Assembly (NCBI GenBank): GCA_046595995.1
Contig: JBKJNB010000037.1
Coordinates: 62,001 to 126,000 of the forward strand
Direction: 5' to 3'
From: JAWXBR01 sp046595995
GTDB lineage: Bacteria > Bacteroidota > Ignavibacteria > Kapaibacteriales > Kapaibacteriaceae
Length of the DNA stretch: 64,000 bases
Under the pieces are notes generated by a model. That model saw only the letters and a program-made list of their open reading frames with translations. It had not been told where the DNA came from and did no database searches. Below, in pieces: positions 45,179 through 54,551 of the stretch. Numbering within the stretch: the first letter of the stretch is position 1; each line of letters begins with the position of its first letter. The translations under genes and the position numbers were made by a program.

Positions 45179-46021
45179 ATGGAAAACAACAATTGTCCAG
45201 TGTGTGGCAACACGTCTTTATCCGAAGACAAAGTTGGCCGAACCCCAATTCTTCGGTGCACAACGTGTAACGTCGCCGTTACGCCATATGAACTTAGAAG
45301 CGTAAACGACTCGCGGTACTACGAAGACGCATACGTAATGACTCCATCGAGTCGCGCTTCAGTGCAGCAGTTCAGGTACTCGCGCTATCCAGAGTACGTT
45401 CGGTTGTTGTCTGAGATTAGCACACTTCGTCCACCACCGGCACGATGGTTAGACATTGGATGCGGATCTGGTGAATTTCTTGAAGAATGCAGACACGCAG
45501 GATATGAAGTTGAAGGTGTCGAGGTATCGAGTAGATCGGCGAATGAGGCAAAAAGAGCAGGCATAACCATTCATCATGATCTTCACGAAGTGCAGGGTTC
45601 GTTGGACGTTGTCTCCATGTGGCATGTGCTCGAGCACCTGCAAGAGCCACGTGAGACGCTGCAATCGGTGCGGTCACTAATACGTCCAGATGGCTTACTC
45701 TGCATTCGAGTGCCAAACTTTGCCGGACGTTGGTCGAGGATACTTACAGATCATTGGGTGTGGTTTCAGCCTCATCATCATGTCGTACACTTTGGATCCG
45801 ATAGCCTACGACGTTTGTTGAGCGATGCTGGATTTTCGGTGATTAAGATGCGATCACAACGACCAAACACCATTCTTGTCCGCCGCGCATACGCATTAGC
45901 TGCCTCGGTATTTAATCGCTATGCGAAGACGGAGAAGGAGTCGGCAACTGCTCGGGTAATGCGTCTATTAAAAGACATGACGGCAGAAGAACTTTTTGTC
46001 GTTGCAAAGTTGAAACCATGA
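45179..46021 (+). CDS. Zinc-ribbon SAM-dependent methyltransferase
   Basis: This 280-aa protein has an N-terminal zinc ribbon (C-P-V-C at 8-11 and C-T-T-C near 28-31). A class I methyltransferase domain follows, with LDIGCGSGEFLEE (about 85-97, SAM site) and MWHVLEHLQEP. This fusion is typical of methyltransferases acting on lipids, sugars or small surface molecules; acceptor unknown. The stop overlaps the MltB-like start by 4 bp (ATGA), implying translational coupling and perhaps a joint envelope role. Confidence 0.9.
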   Translation: MENNNCPVCGNTSLSEDKVGRTPILRCTTCNVAVTPYELRSVNDSRYYEDAYVMTPSSRASVQQFRYSRYPEYVRLLSEISTLRPPPARWLDIGCGSGEFLEECRHAGYEVEGVEVSSRSANEAKRAGITIHHDLHEVQGSLDVVSMWHVLEHLQEPRETLQSVRSLIRPDGLLCIRVPNFAGRWSRILTDHWVWFQPHHHVVHFGSDSLRRLLSDAGFSVIKMRSQRPNTILVRRAYALAASVFNRYAKTEKESATARVMRLLKDMTAEELFVVAKLKP

Positions 46022-46974
46022 CTGTCGTACACTATCGTTCACGTATTCTTCTAGGTGGTGCCGTTGCGCTGAGTCTGCTGCTCACTGCTTTTGTGATTAT
46101 GGGTGCCGTACTTCCCAACCCACGACTTGCTAGCACACCGTTGGTGGTACACGCGGTAATTGAACTGCACCAGGACACTACGTTGCCGTTGCAACGCGCA
46201 ATTCGCAGCGCACGACAGTACGGGGTCGACAGCACGTTCCTTGCACGGCTCATCGCAGCACCAGCAACCATGTATCATCCGCGTGTGCTAAGACTGAACG
46301 TCACGAACTTTGCACAGAAGCCAGACTATTCGTTCAACCACAACAAAGCGAGCGTTCGCAAGGTGCGCGCGTTCGTGCGCGACAACGATTCATTGCTTTC
46401 AGCTGCTGCGACAGCCTTCAACGTCCCGGCCGAGGTGATTGCGTCCATTCTCTGGGTCGAAACGAAATTCGGCACAGTCATGGGATCCACGCACGTGCCA
46501 AGTGTCTACTTAAGCCTCATGCTTAGTACAGACTCGGCGATGGTTGAGCAATACATCGAATCGGTGATGACACAACGTGATCTCGATTCTTCGAAAAGGG
46601 ACAGTGTGCGCACGGTTGTGACAACGAAGGCGACGAAGAAGACACTATGGGCCGCTGAACAACTCAAAGCACTCGACTCTATCCAACGTGACGGCACACT
46701 GGATATCATGTCGCTTCGCGGATCGTGGGCAGGGGCGTTCGGTTTAAGTCAGTTTCTACCATCCTCGTACCGCCGTTGGGCAGTCGACGGAAACAACGAT
46801 AGAGAAATCAACCTCGATCACCTAAGCGATGCCGTGCATAGTGTTGCCAACTATCTCGCAACAAACGGATGGGGTCCGACTATCAAGCAACGCCGCGCAG
46901 CTGTGCATCACTATAACAACAGCCAGGCTTATGTCGACGCGGTTTTCACACTTGCTGGTAAGGTCGTAAACTGA
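46018..46974 (+). CDS. MltB-like lytic murein transglycosylase
   Basis: This 318-aa protein has a membrane segment (about 10-32) and then a lysozyme-like SLT domain. The catalytic Glu is in SILWVETKFGTVMG (about residue 147), and the conserved blocks GSWAGAFGLSQFLPSSY and ATNGWG follow. Such enzymes cleave the MurNAc-GlcNAc bond to anhydromuropeptides and remodel peptidoglycan. The N-terminal segment may be an uncleaved anchor. It follows the methyltransferase with a 4-bp overlap. Confidence 0.92.
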   Translation: MTVVHYRSRILLGGAVALSLLLTAFVIMGAVLPNPRLASTPLVVHAVIELHQDTTLPLQRAIRSARQYGVDSTFLARLIAAPATMYHPRVLRLNVTNFAQKPDYSFNHNKASVRKVRAFVRDNDSLLSAAATAFNVPAEVIASILWVETKFGTVMGSTHVPSVYLSLMLSTDSAMVEQYIESVMTQRDLDSSKRDSVRTVVTTKATKKTLWAAEQLKALDSIQRDGTLDIMSLRGSWAGAFGLSQFLPSSYRRWAVDGNNDREINLDHLSDAVHSVANYLATNGWGPTIKQRRAAVHHYNNSQAYVDAVFTLAGKVVN

Positions 46975-46976
46975 GC

Positions 46977-47285
46977 TTAGTCGAGCGTCTGAACGCGCAG
47001 GCCTTTTATAAAGTCTGCAGAATCACCGTCCACGTACGCGCCGTACGGCACTACGAACGTTCCTTTAACGCCGTCGTCTGACTCAATCGCATACATTACC
47101 GTGCTGTCATCCGGATTGGACATGCCCTCGAAACGGTATACTTCCTTCACTTCGAAGTCTTCTGGGTACAGGCGCAGATTCAGTGAGCCGCTTTCCAGGT
47201 AAGCTCCACATACGTTGAAGTCTGCGACATAACCACGCGATTTACATCCTTCAATTGCACTAATCAGTGAGTCGTATGTAGGCAT
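46977..47285 (-). CDS. Small conserved protein of unknown function
   Basis: This 102-aa soluble protein starts MPTYDSLISAIEGCKSRGY and has the conserved block EVYRFEGMSNPDDSTVMYAIES. Similar ~100-aa proteins are common in Bacteroidota and are frequently labelled 'phosphoribosylpyrophosphate synthetase' in databases, but this sequence has no PRPP-binding motif and is far too short, so that label is almost certainly inherited error. It follows the oligoendopeptidase gene after 15 bp. Confidence 0.85.
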   Translation of the reverse strand: MPTYDSLISAIEGCKSRGYVADFNVCGAYLESGSLNLRLYPEDFEVKEVYRFEGMSNPDDSTVMYAIESDDGVKGTFVVPYGAYVDGDSADFIKGLRVQTLD

Positions 47286-47300
47286 CGTGAATCTCCTTGT

Positions 47301-49091
47301 TTATGCTAGTGCTTCGGCTTGAATAATAAGGCGCTCGATGACGCCGAGTCCAACATTCCAGAACGCCGGGTCGTCGGTATCTATTCCAAACGGACGCAGA
47401 AGTTCCGAAGGCCGCATTGATCCGCCCGCACTCAGCATCTTGATGTACATCGGTGTAAACGACTGCGGGTCGCGCTGATAAATCTCGTATAACGCAAGTA
47501 CCAGCAGCTCGCCAAACGCATACGCGTAGACATACCCAGGGGTGTGCATGAAGTGCGAGATATACGCCCAATACGAGCTGTAACCTTCCGTTAGTTCGAC
47601 GCTGTTGCCATACTGTTGGCGCTGCGTCTGCATCCACAGTTCTGAGAATCGCTCTGCACGAAGTTCCCCTTCAGCCGCGCGGGTGGTGTGCATAGTGTCT
47701 TCGAATCGGTTTAGCGCTATCTGACGGAAAACAGTCGATATGATATCATCAAGCTTTGTTATGAGCATCGTTAGTCGCTGCTTGTCAGTGGTCGCGGAAT
47801 CCATCAAGTGCTGGAACGTAATAATCTCACCGAATACCGATGCCGTTTCTGCAATCGTAAGTGGCGTGTCCATTAGGAGTATGCCTTGCTGACGCGACAG
47901 GTACTGGTGCACACCGTGACCCAGTTCGTGAGCCAACGTCTGCACGTCACGGTTTGTACCTGTGTAGTTCATAAACACGTATGGGTGTACAGATGGTACA
48001 GTACCTGCACTGTATGCACCGCCGCTTTTGCCCTTCTTCGTAGGCGCATGTATCCATGGCTTGTCGAAGAATTGTTGCACGATAGCCCCAGTTTCTGGGT
48101 GGAAGGCGTGATACGTTTCAAGCACAATCTCGCGTGCTTGATCCCATGTCAACATCACATGGTCATCACCTACTGGTGCATATCGATCGTAATCGTAGAG
48201 CACATCGTAGCCAAGAATTCGCTTCTTGAGATTAAAGTGCCGACTCACGAGATCATAACGCCCGACAACAGCGGCCACGAGAGCATCCACCGAAGCATCG
48301 GAGACCTCATTATCGAAGTTGCGCGACGAAATCCAACTCTCATACCCACGCAACCGATTGTTCAATGCATGGTCTGCAATAACCGTATTGAAAATGAAGG
48401 CCTGTGGTTTCGTCTGCTCCTTCAGACCCGCTGATAGCGCCTCGGCTGCTGCTTTTCTTGTTTCACGGTCCGGTTCGTGCAACAGCTTCAGCATTGTTGT
48501 CTCGGTGTACTCCTTACCATTCAACCAGTATACCTGTGCGTTGCTCATTTCATCGTGCAAACGGACCCAAGCAGAACGCGACGTCAGCGATTTCTCACTC
48601 AGTACTTGCTCGACTTCTTCCGTCAGAAGATGCGGCTTGTAGTCTGCCAGACGCTCGAACCAATGCTTGTAAGGGGCAAGAAGGGGCGAAGCAATAAGTT
48701 GATTGAGTCGTTCTTCTGGTAGTTGGCTAATGGCAACATAAACGAAGACGATATGCCGCGAAGCGCGTGCGGTTGTTTCGCGCGCAGTCTGTAGCATGTT
48801 GCCGAATTCTGGGTTCTCGGTGTCAGTGCTCCATTGCAACTGAGCAAACGATCCTATGCGATCCATGTGCTCCGCAACCGTAGCATACTCCTGAACGAAT
48901 GCCAGAATCTCTTCATCGGATGCATCCTGCAACGCATTGTGCCATCGCGCGTTGAAATCGGCTGCACGAGTAATCATACTAGCCAGATCTGCGGCGAAAG
49001 AATCACCGTTCCCGGATTGAAGATCTGAGAGGTCCCAGATTACTTCTTCAGCCCCTGTTGGGGTTGTTAACGTTGCTTCGGTTGTGGGCAT
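47301..49091 (-). CDS. pepF: M3 family oligoendopeptidase F
   Basis: The ATG at 49091 (MPTTEATLTTPTGAEEV) is preferred; the longer frame to 49136 would enter asnS. The 596-aa cytosolic metallopeptidase carries the zinc motif H-E-L-G-H (TLAHELGHGVHQYLS, about residue 385) and the distal Glu in the region that follows (LTIAETASVFGE). These enzymes hydrolyse short peptides released by Clp and other proteases. It is 34 bp downstream of asnS and 15 bp before the small conserved gene. Confidence 0.95.
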   Translation of the reverse strand: MPTTEATLTTPTGAEEVIWDLSDLQSGNGDSFAADLASMITRAADFNARWHNALQDASDEEILAFVQEYATVAEHMDRIGSFAQLQWSTDTENPEFGNMLQTARETTARASRHIVFVYVAISQLPEERLNQLIASPLLAPYKHWFERLADYKPHLLTEEVEQVLSEKSLTSRSAWVRLHDEMSNAQVYWLNGKEYTETTMLKLLHEPDRETRKAAAEALSAGLKEQTKPQAFIFNTVIADHALNNRLRGYESWISSRNFDNEVSDASVDALVAAVVGRYDLVSRHFNLKKRILGYDVLYDYDRYAPVGDDHVMLTWDQAREIVLETYHAFHPETGAIVQQFFDKPWIHAPTKKGKSGGAYSAGTVPSVHPYVFMNYTGTNRDVQTLAHELGHGVHQYLSRQQGILLMDTPLTIAETASVFGEIITFQHLMDSATTDKQRLTMLITKLDDIISTVFRQIALNRFEDTMHTTRAAEGELRAERFSELWMQTQRQQYGNSVELTEGYSSYWAYISHFMHTPGYVYAYAFGELLVLALYEIYQRDPQSFTPMYIKMLSAGGSMRPSELLRPFGIDTDDPAFWNVGLGVIERLIIQAEALA

Positions 49092-49125
49092 GGTTGAGCG
49101 TAAAAGAGGGTTGAATGATTTACAG

Positions 49126-50478
49126 TTATGGTACAATGCGATAAATCATACGTGGAAATGGAATCACTTCGCGGATGTGCTCCGCACCTGTAATCCACTT
49201 CACGGTGCGTTCAACGCCGAGTCCAAATCCGCTGTGTGGTACAGAGCCATACTTGCGTAGATCGAGGTACCATTGGAATGCTTCTTGAGGAAGGCCTTCG
49301 TGTTGCAGACGCGCAAGAAGTGCGTCATGATCGTCTTCACGTTGCGACCCACCAATGATTTCTCCAGCCCCTTCAGGCGCAAGCATATCCATTGCAAGCG
49401 CAACCTTTGGGTTTTCTGGATCGCGCTTCATGTAGAAGGCTTTGACTTCGGAAGGATAGCGATGGATGATGCAGGGCTTCTTGAATTGTGTCATCAGGGC
49501 GTCTTCCTGTGGCGCGCCAAAGTCCTCGCCCCAAGGGAAGTCGATTTGTATTTCTGTGCCGTCAGCCTGCTTCTTGTTCAGCTTGACGCCGTTGTTATTG
49601 AGCCATTCTACAGCTTCGGAATATGACATGCGATGGAATGGCCGACGCACTTGCTCGAGTATGGCAACGTCGCGACCGAGAACAGCAAGCTCCTTAGCAT
49701 TTGCCTTAAGGCACATCTGCACGATGTACTCCACGAGGTCTTCTGCTAGATCCATGTCGTCGTTAAGATCGAAGTACGCCATCTCTGGCTCAACCATCCA
49801 GAACTCTGTTAGGTGCCGTCGTGTCTTAGACTTCTCAGCGCGGAACGTTGGGCCGAACGTATACACACGGCCGAGTGCCATGGCACTCGCTTCGGCGTAG
49901 AGCTGTCCAGATTGCGTGAGATATGCTTTGCCAAGATCGAAGTATTCTGTTTCGAATAATGTCGATGTGCCTTCACATGCGTTCGGTGTGAATATCGGCG
50001 AGTCTGCAAGACGAAATCCATTGCCATCAAAAAAGTCGCGAATTGCTTTCACAACGGTGGCACGTATGCGCATGATGGCATGCTGACGAGCACTACGTAA
50101 CCACAGGTGCCGATTCTCCATTAGAAATTCGACACCGTGCTCCTTTGGAGAAATCGGATAATCCTTTGCGACCTGCCAGATGCGAATCTCCTTCACGTCG
50201 AGCTCAACGCCTCCCGGAGCGCGCTGCTCCTCGCGCACGATGCCAATAATCGACACAGATGACTCCTGCGTCAACTCCTGTGCTCGTGCAAAGATCTCGT
50301 CGCCGACGTTCGGACGGAACACGACGCACTGAACTGTACCACTACCGTCACGTAGTTTGAGGAAGGCAAGCTTGCCTTTTTCAGTCTTGTCGTACACCCA
50401 TCCATTCAGGACAACCTCTTGTCCGATGTGCGCGTGCAAGTCTTCGACATAAATAAAACTTTGATAGCGAGATGTCAT
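49126..50478 (-). CDS. asnS: Asparaginyl-tRNA synthetase
   Basis: The ATG at 50478 (MTSRYQSFIYVEDLHAHIGQ) is preferred to a TTG 8 codons upstream. The 450-aa class IIb enzyme has an N-terminal OB fold (VVLNGWVYDK). The class II motifs include FRAEKSKTRRHLTEFWMVEPEM (motif 2, split here) and GFGLGVERTVKWITG (motif 3). The motif 2 sequence and length favour AsnRS rather than AspRS, whose usual C-terminal GAD insertion is absent. The presence of AsnRS implies direct Asn-tRNA charging. Confidence 0.95.
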   Translation of the reverse strand: MTSRYQSFIYVEDLHAHIGQEVVLNGWVYDKTEKGKLAFLKLRDGSGTVQCVVFRPNVGDEIFARAQELTQESSVSIIGIVREEQRAPGGVELDVKEIRIWQVAKDYPISPKEHGVEFLMENRHLWLRSARQHAIMRIRATVVKAIRDFFDGNGFRLADSPIFTPNACEGTSTLFETEYFDLGKAYLTQSGQLYAEASAMALGRVYTFGPTFRAEKSKTRRHLTEFWMVEPEMAYFDLNDDMDLAEDLVEYIVQMCLKANAKELAVLGRDVAILEQVRRPFHRMSYSEAVEWLNNNGVKLNKKQADGTEIQIDFPWGEDFGAPQEDALMTQFKKPCIIHRYPSEVKAFYMKRDPENPKVALAMDMLAPEGAGEIIGGSQREDDHDALLARLQHEGLPQEAFQWYLDLRKYGSVPHSGFGLGVERTVKWITGAEHIREVIPFPRMIYRIVP

Positions 50479-50606
50479 ATTGGAACGTCCACTTTTTAGC
50501 AAGACGGTAAATTTACGAAGTGGGCGACTTTACGAAGTAGTCGACAGGGTTCGGCGGACCTATGCTGAACCGTTTGGATTTACATGAGATAAGCGAACTT
50601 TGCCCC

Positions 50607-50957
50607 ATGCTCAAGCCCCTTACCCTAAAACGCAGAAATGTGGCGGTCCTTACGAGCGCCTGGAGCGATGGATTCGAATCGGCCATCCTCCTACGCGACT
50701 TGCGGGATGCGTGCCCTTGCGCGTTCTGCACCGGCGAAGAAATCATGGGTCAGACCGTGTTTGCGGGCATCAAGACCATGCAGCCCGGAATGAATGAGCT
50801 AGAAAGTCTAACACCAATCGGTAATTACGGTGTTCAGGCAGCCTGGAAGGACGGGCACAACACAGGCATCTATACGTGGGACATGCTCCGCTCTTTGTTC
50901 GAAGGCAAGAAACTCACCGACGAAGGGCTGGCGTCGATCGACGAAGAGCTCAGGTAG
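50607..50957 (+). CDS. DUF971 protein
   Basis: The ATG at 50607 (MLKPLTLKRRNVAVLTSAW) fits the usual start of the family; an ATG at 50562 would add 15 residues of poor match. The 116-aa protein has SDGFESAILLRDLRDACPCAFC, the GBBH-like N-terminal domain of ~100 residues seen in DUF971. In eukaryotes a similar domain occurs in gamma-butyrobetaine hydroxylase. In bacteria it is often beside Fe-S carrier genes; no such neighbour is present here. The Cys pair C-P-C-A-F-C may bind metal. Confidence 0.88.
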   Translation: MLKPLTLKRRNVAVLTSAWSDGFESAILLRDLRDACPCAFCTGEEIMGQTVFAGIKTMQPGMNELESLTPIGNYGVQAAWKDGHNTGIYTWDMLRSLFEGKKLTDEGLASIDEELR

Positions 50958-51020
50958 AGTCGTTATAACCATGCGCAGCAATACATCAAATGTGATCAGG
51001 CCTTGACGGGGTTTCATAAC

Positions 51021-51053
51021 AAAAAACTGCCACTCATGAGGTCCATGAGTGGC
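51021..51053 (-). terminator. Intrinsic terminator of the histidine kinase operon
   Basis: On the minus strand, a perfect 10-bp stem (GCCACTCATG / CATGAGTGGC, 51029-51053) with a 5-nt loop is followed, two bases later, by six T residues (51026-51021). It lies 93 bp after the stop of the 175-aa gene, at the end of the minus-strand two-component operon. Confidence 0.85.
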
Positions 51054-51145
51054 GTTGTTGAGTACTATGGTCTGGGTGCGCGTCTGCCCTACAAGACGCT
51101 CACTATCCATGTCATAGTTCGTTGCCTATTGTTGAGGTCGTTGGT

Positions 51146-51673
51146 TTATTCATATGTAAATATCTCCGGTATAACTGCGACTCCCGGACCACGAAGGATT
51201 ACTTCGTGAGTGCGCAATATCTCAGCGCCAGACTTCCAAATGATCCTAATGGTTATCTCGCGATGGCCAATTTCTGCTGACAACGAAAGGGCACCTACAC
51301 GTCCGCGGAGGCTACTCGCCTTTCCTAGATCAATCGGGTGCAAGATGAGTTCGGCCACACCGCCATAGTACACCATCGATCTTGGTGCGTAATGTCGGTA
51401 CTCGACCGTGATAATGTCTCTAGCAGGAACGTCTGTACCTGTGCCATTTTCGACAAGCTCGGCGTGAAGAGAAACTCGAGCATTATCGCGGAGCAGGGGC
51501 ACAGACAACATTGTGACTTCAGGATACAGCACGTTCATCCTACTGCGGATAGGGTACACTGTTACCCTGTTGGGATTGTTCAACATAACGTTCAAGGCCT
51601 TGCTCCCGTTGGTTATAACTACGGTGCGAAGCTCTCTTTTTTTGCTATGAAGTCCTTGACCAATTATGGGCAT
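51146..51673 (-). CDS. Hypothetical protein downstream of a two-component system
   Basis: This 175-aa protein has no signal peptide or membrane segment that I can see. Its C-terminal half is beta-rich (VRGPGVAVIPEIFTYE-like ending, ILRGPGVAVIPEI). I do not recognise a family. The gene lies 48 bp after the response regulator and 93 bp before a strong terminator, so it is probably the last gene of the operon and may be the regulated or accessory partner. Start is at the first ATG (51673); an internal start would also be possible. Confidence 0.6.
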   Translation of the reverse strand: MPIIGQGLHSKKRELRTVVITNGSKALNVMLNNPNRVTVYPIRSRMNVLYPEVTMLSVPLLRDNARVSLHAELVENGTGTDVPARDIITVEYRHYAPRSMVYYGGVAELILHPIDLGKASSLRGRVGALSLSAEIGHREITIRIIWKSGAEILRTHEVILRGPGVAVIPEIFTYE

Positions 51674-51721
51674 TCAGTCGGAAATACCCAATTGTAGGCA
51701 CGTAGTTCTACGTCAACGCTT

Positions 51722-52348
51722 TTATTCGTACAAATTGATCTTGTGGGCGAAGTTTACAAGGCCCGCCGTGTTGTGAACACCCAGCTTGAGCATGATGCTT
51801 TTACGGTGGCGTTCAATTGTGTGAGTGCTGCGAAAGAGTTTTTCAGCGATTTCACGAGTGGTCAATTCTTCATGTGCGATCATTTTGAGGACGACCATTT
51901 CTGTCTTCGTTAGGCCGGGATTCTCGACGGTAAATGGCTCGAACGATCCCGACGACATCATTTCTCCAGGTCCTTGCTCTACCACCGCAATAATATTATC
52001 AACTACTTTATCAATGCTTGTTGTTTTTAGCAGGATTCGATCAACTCCTTTACGAACAGCTTTGAACGCAACCTCAGGTATTGAATGCATGGTTAGTAGT
52101 AGAACTCGCGGTCTCTCGCCATTACGCTTGAGTACTTCGCACATAGTGGCACCATCCATGCCCGACATCGATTGATCAGTAACAACAACATCAATCTCTC
52201 CCCTCTTGGATTGTATCGCAACGAGCGCTTCTTCTGCGGACCTAGCGATGCCAACAACGCGCACCGCGGGGAACAATGCAAATGCAGCCACGAGACCGTC
52301 GAGCAGAATTGCGTGATCATCGACAAGAAAAATTCTAACGGGTTTCAT
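51722..52348 (-). CDS. NarL/LuxR-family response regulator
   Basis: This 208-aa protein has a receiver domain with the acidic pair D10-D11 and the phosphoacceptor D58 (VVVTDQSMSGMDG). It has T/S and K switch residues (LLLTMHS, ILLKTTS) and a C-terminal LuxR-type helix-turn-helix (TKTEMVVLKMIAHEELTTREIAEKLF). It starts 10 bp after the histidine kinase stop, so the pair is a two-component system. Targets cannot be named, although the kinase has no membrane segment, so the signal is probably cytosolic. Confidence 0.95.
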   Translation of the reverse strand: MKPVRIFLVDDHAILLDGLVAAFALFPAVRVVGIARSAEEALVAIQSKRGEIDVVVTDQSMSGMDGATMCEVLKRNGERPRVLLLTMHSIPEVAFKAVRKGVDRILLKTTSIDKVVDNIIAVVEQGPGEMMSSGSFEPFTVENPGLTKTEMVVLKMIAHEELTTREIAEKLFRSTHTIERHRKSIMLKLGVHNTAGLVNFAHKINLYE

Positions 52349-52358
52349 AGGATCGTGA

Positions 52359-54197
52359 TTAGGTGAATTTCTGAAGACGCACCGAGACGAAAGCGCCTTT
52401 ACCTGGTGACGAATCTATGATCAATTCTCCGCCTAATCGTTCAATACGCAGCTTAACATCACGCAAACCCAGACCCACGCGCACCACCTCCGCTTCAAAA
52501 CCCAAGCCATCGTCAGCAACACTTAAAAAAATGTCATCGTCAGATGCAACTAACTGCAATTCTATACTTCGCGGCTTCCCGTGCTTAAGGCTGTTCTGCA
52601 TAAATGTCTGCGCGGCACGATACAGGCATTTAGCGCGCGGCATGTCAAGCCATGATAAATCACCAACTACCGAGCATTCGATGTTGAGTGCTGGCTCTGC
52701 TGTCTTTACTCCCTTCGCTAGTTCCTGTATTGCAACTCCGAGACCATGGTTTTCTAGCATAACTGCGCCGAGGCTGTGTGTAATTCTTCGCAGGTTAGTA
52801 CTAATGCTATCAATCTGGGTTCTGACGAATTGCAAATCCGCGCTTAGATGCAGGGCATCCGGGCCATGCAGAATACGATCAAGCGCCAGACCGACAACGG
52901 CAATGGATTGTCCGACTTCGTCATGAATGTCGTTAGCAATAGTGCGTGTTGTCTGGTCCGCAGCTTCTAGCATCACGTCCGTTTTCTCCTTCTCGCGCTC
53001 CGCCTCAATGGTTCGCAACGAACGTTCATAGGCTATTCGCATGTCAACACTTTTTGTAATCGAAGACGACATTTCTTGAAGCCGATGTTCGAGCACCACT
53101 GCTAGTTCCTCGGTAAGACGCTGTTTCAAAACTGCATTGTCTGTCATTGGTGCTAGGTCTAAGTATTCGCGCAGCAGAGTGGATCGCTCATGGTTGAATG
53201 AGTTCTCTCGCGCTACTCGCATGGCAGATTCAAACCAAAGCAATGATTCGGCGAATTCGTTTAGCGCGATGTGAATCCTTGAACGCACTGCAAAAACATC
53301 AAATGCTGCGATTGGACCACACAAGAGTAGATCGTTATCCGAAATCGTGTCCATCAATGCGATAGCTTCTTGGGTGCGCTTGCATCGCGTCAGCAATTCC
53401 GATTTGCCAGCAGCAAGCCTTACGCGACGCTCGGGTAAATCGGCAGCAATGGCGGTCTCCATTGCTAAGTCATAACATCGAAGTGCTTCGTCGATGTTGC
53501 CAGTCTCTTTCTCAATGATTGCGAGGTTATGAAGGATTGTTGCTCTTGCGTTGTTCTGCTGTGTAAATGGCGGAAGATGAAGTGCTTCGACATACATCGT
53601 GCGCGCAAGCTCGGCGTTCCCGACCCTATGCAGTGCAGACCCGACATTGGCCCGGAGAGTGTTCGCATGGGAGGTGGGAGCTTCGCGCTCTATGACGGGG
53701 AAGGCCTGCAACAACGTATCAACAGCGCCAGCAGCATCACCCATTACCATGAGTGAATTACCGATCGACGATTGAGAAAGCGCAGACTCGAGACCAAATC
53801 CTAATTCATCGAACATCTGTTTCGCTCTGCTCTGAACCCTGACAGACTCGTGCATGAGACCCTGATGGCCGTACTGGATGCCGAGCCGACTTAGACAGTG
53901 AGCTTGCGAATACGAGTCGCCTTCAGGCAACAGTCCTTGAGCTTCCGTTAACCAATGTTCTGCCTCTGGATAATGGTGCTGCATAAATGCAGCCTTGTGC
54001 TGAAGGAAAGCCCCAAAAAAACGACACCGAACATCGCTGGACTCGTATAGTGCGACCGTTGGTGACCGGGCCCGATCGAAGTCACGAGCGATTAGATGCT
54101 GGGAAACTAGTACAACATCGTGAAGCGACGTCTCGACCAGCTCTCTCCAGTGGTCCGATTTCACTTCGCGATTAAGGTACATTAATGGATGCTGCAT
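52359..54197 (-). CDS. Soluble TPR histidine kinase
   Basis: This 612-aa protein has a long helical N-terminus of several tetratricopeptide-type repeats (about 60-330). A coiled-coil region follows, then a HisKA_3-type dimerisation helix with phosphoacceptor H425 (ANDIHDEVGQS) and a HATPase domain ending in LGLRDVKLRIERLGGEL. No signal peptide or transmembrane helix is visible, so it should sense a cytosolic signal through its TPR array. HisKA_3 kinases typically pair with NarL-type regulators, as here. Six codons downstream of the ATG at 54197 is an alternative start (54182). Confidence 0.92.
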   Translation of the reverse strand: MQHPLMYLNREVKSDHWRELVETSLHDVVLVSQHLIARDFDRARSPTVALYESSDVRCRFFGAFLQHKAAFMQHHYPEAEHWLTEAQGLLPEGDSYSQAHCLSRLGIQYGHQGLMHESVRVQSRAKQMFDELGFGLESALSQSSIGNSLMVMGDAAGAVDTLLQAFPVIEREAPTSHANTLRANVGSALHRVGNAELARTMYVEALHLPPFTQQNNARATILHNLAIIEKETGNIDEALRCYDLAMETAIAADLPERRVRLAAGKSELLTRCKRTQEAIALMDTISDNDLLLCGPIAAFDVFAVRSRIHIALNEFAESLLWFESAMRVARENSFNHERSTLLREYLDLAPMTDNAVLKQRLTEELAVVLEHRLQEMSSSITKSVDMRIAYERSLRTIEAEREKEKTDVMLEAADQTTRTIANDIHDEVGQSIAVVGLALDRILHGPDALHLSADLQFVRTQIDSISTNLRRITHSLGAVMLENHGLGVAIQELAKGVKTAEPALNIECSVVGDLSWLDMPRAKCLYRAAQTFMQNSLKHGKPRSIELQLVASDDDIFLSVADDGLGFEAEVVRVGLGLRDVKLRIERLGGELIIDSSPGKGAFVSVRLQKFT

Positions 54198-54262
54198 TCT
54201 TAAATCGATGCCTTATTGTTGTCGTGCGTTCAATCATACACAAACTCAAGAAAGCAAAGATC

Positions 54263-54529
54263 ATGGAAGGTATGGCGCTTCTTTATTATATAGCTCTTAC
54301 CCCGTTCAATGCATTCCCCGTACAGATGATAAATGGTTATCCGGTTACCATGCCTTTAACTCAAATGCCGGCGGGTACAATTATCGTTGCCGACCCTTCG
54401 ATTGTTGTTGATGGCACCATTCTACCCAATCGCATCATTTCGTACGCAGTATCAGGCCAGGGCGGCGGACAAGTGCTTCAGGTTGCTGAGACTTCAACGC
54501 CTATTTCTGTTGGTGACGGCGATAATTAA
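54263..54529 (+). CDS. Possible small hypothetical gene, start uncertain
   Basis: A frame from 54185 to 54529 contains 114 codons; the ATG at 54263 (88 aa, MEGMALLYYIALTPFNAFPV) is a plausible start because the upstream part overlaps the kinase start. The sequence has a hydrophobic opening and a beta-like middle (GTIIVADPSIVVDGTILPN), with no motif that I recognise. Codon use looks ordinary, and it sits 22 bp before hutU, in the same direction. It may be a small membrane or regulatory protein or may be noise. Confidence 0.4.
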   Translation: MEGMALLYYIALTPFNAFPVQMINGYPVTMPLTQMPAGTIIVADPSIVVDGTILPNRIISYAVSGQGGGQVLQVAETSTPISVGDGDN

Positions 54530-54551
54530 TCCGCTTTAAGATTTGGTCCCC

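Noticed and set aside
49126..50478. AspS rather than AsnS
   Set aside because: The 450-aa length without the bacterial AspRS insertion and the motif 2 region favour AsnRS.
50808..51110. 100-codon minus-strand frame
   Set aside because: It overlaps the terminator hairpin and the end of the DUF971 gene, and shows no conserved features.
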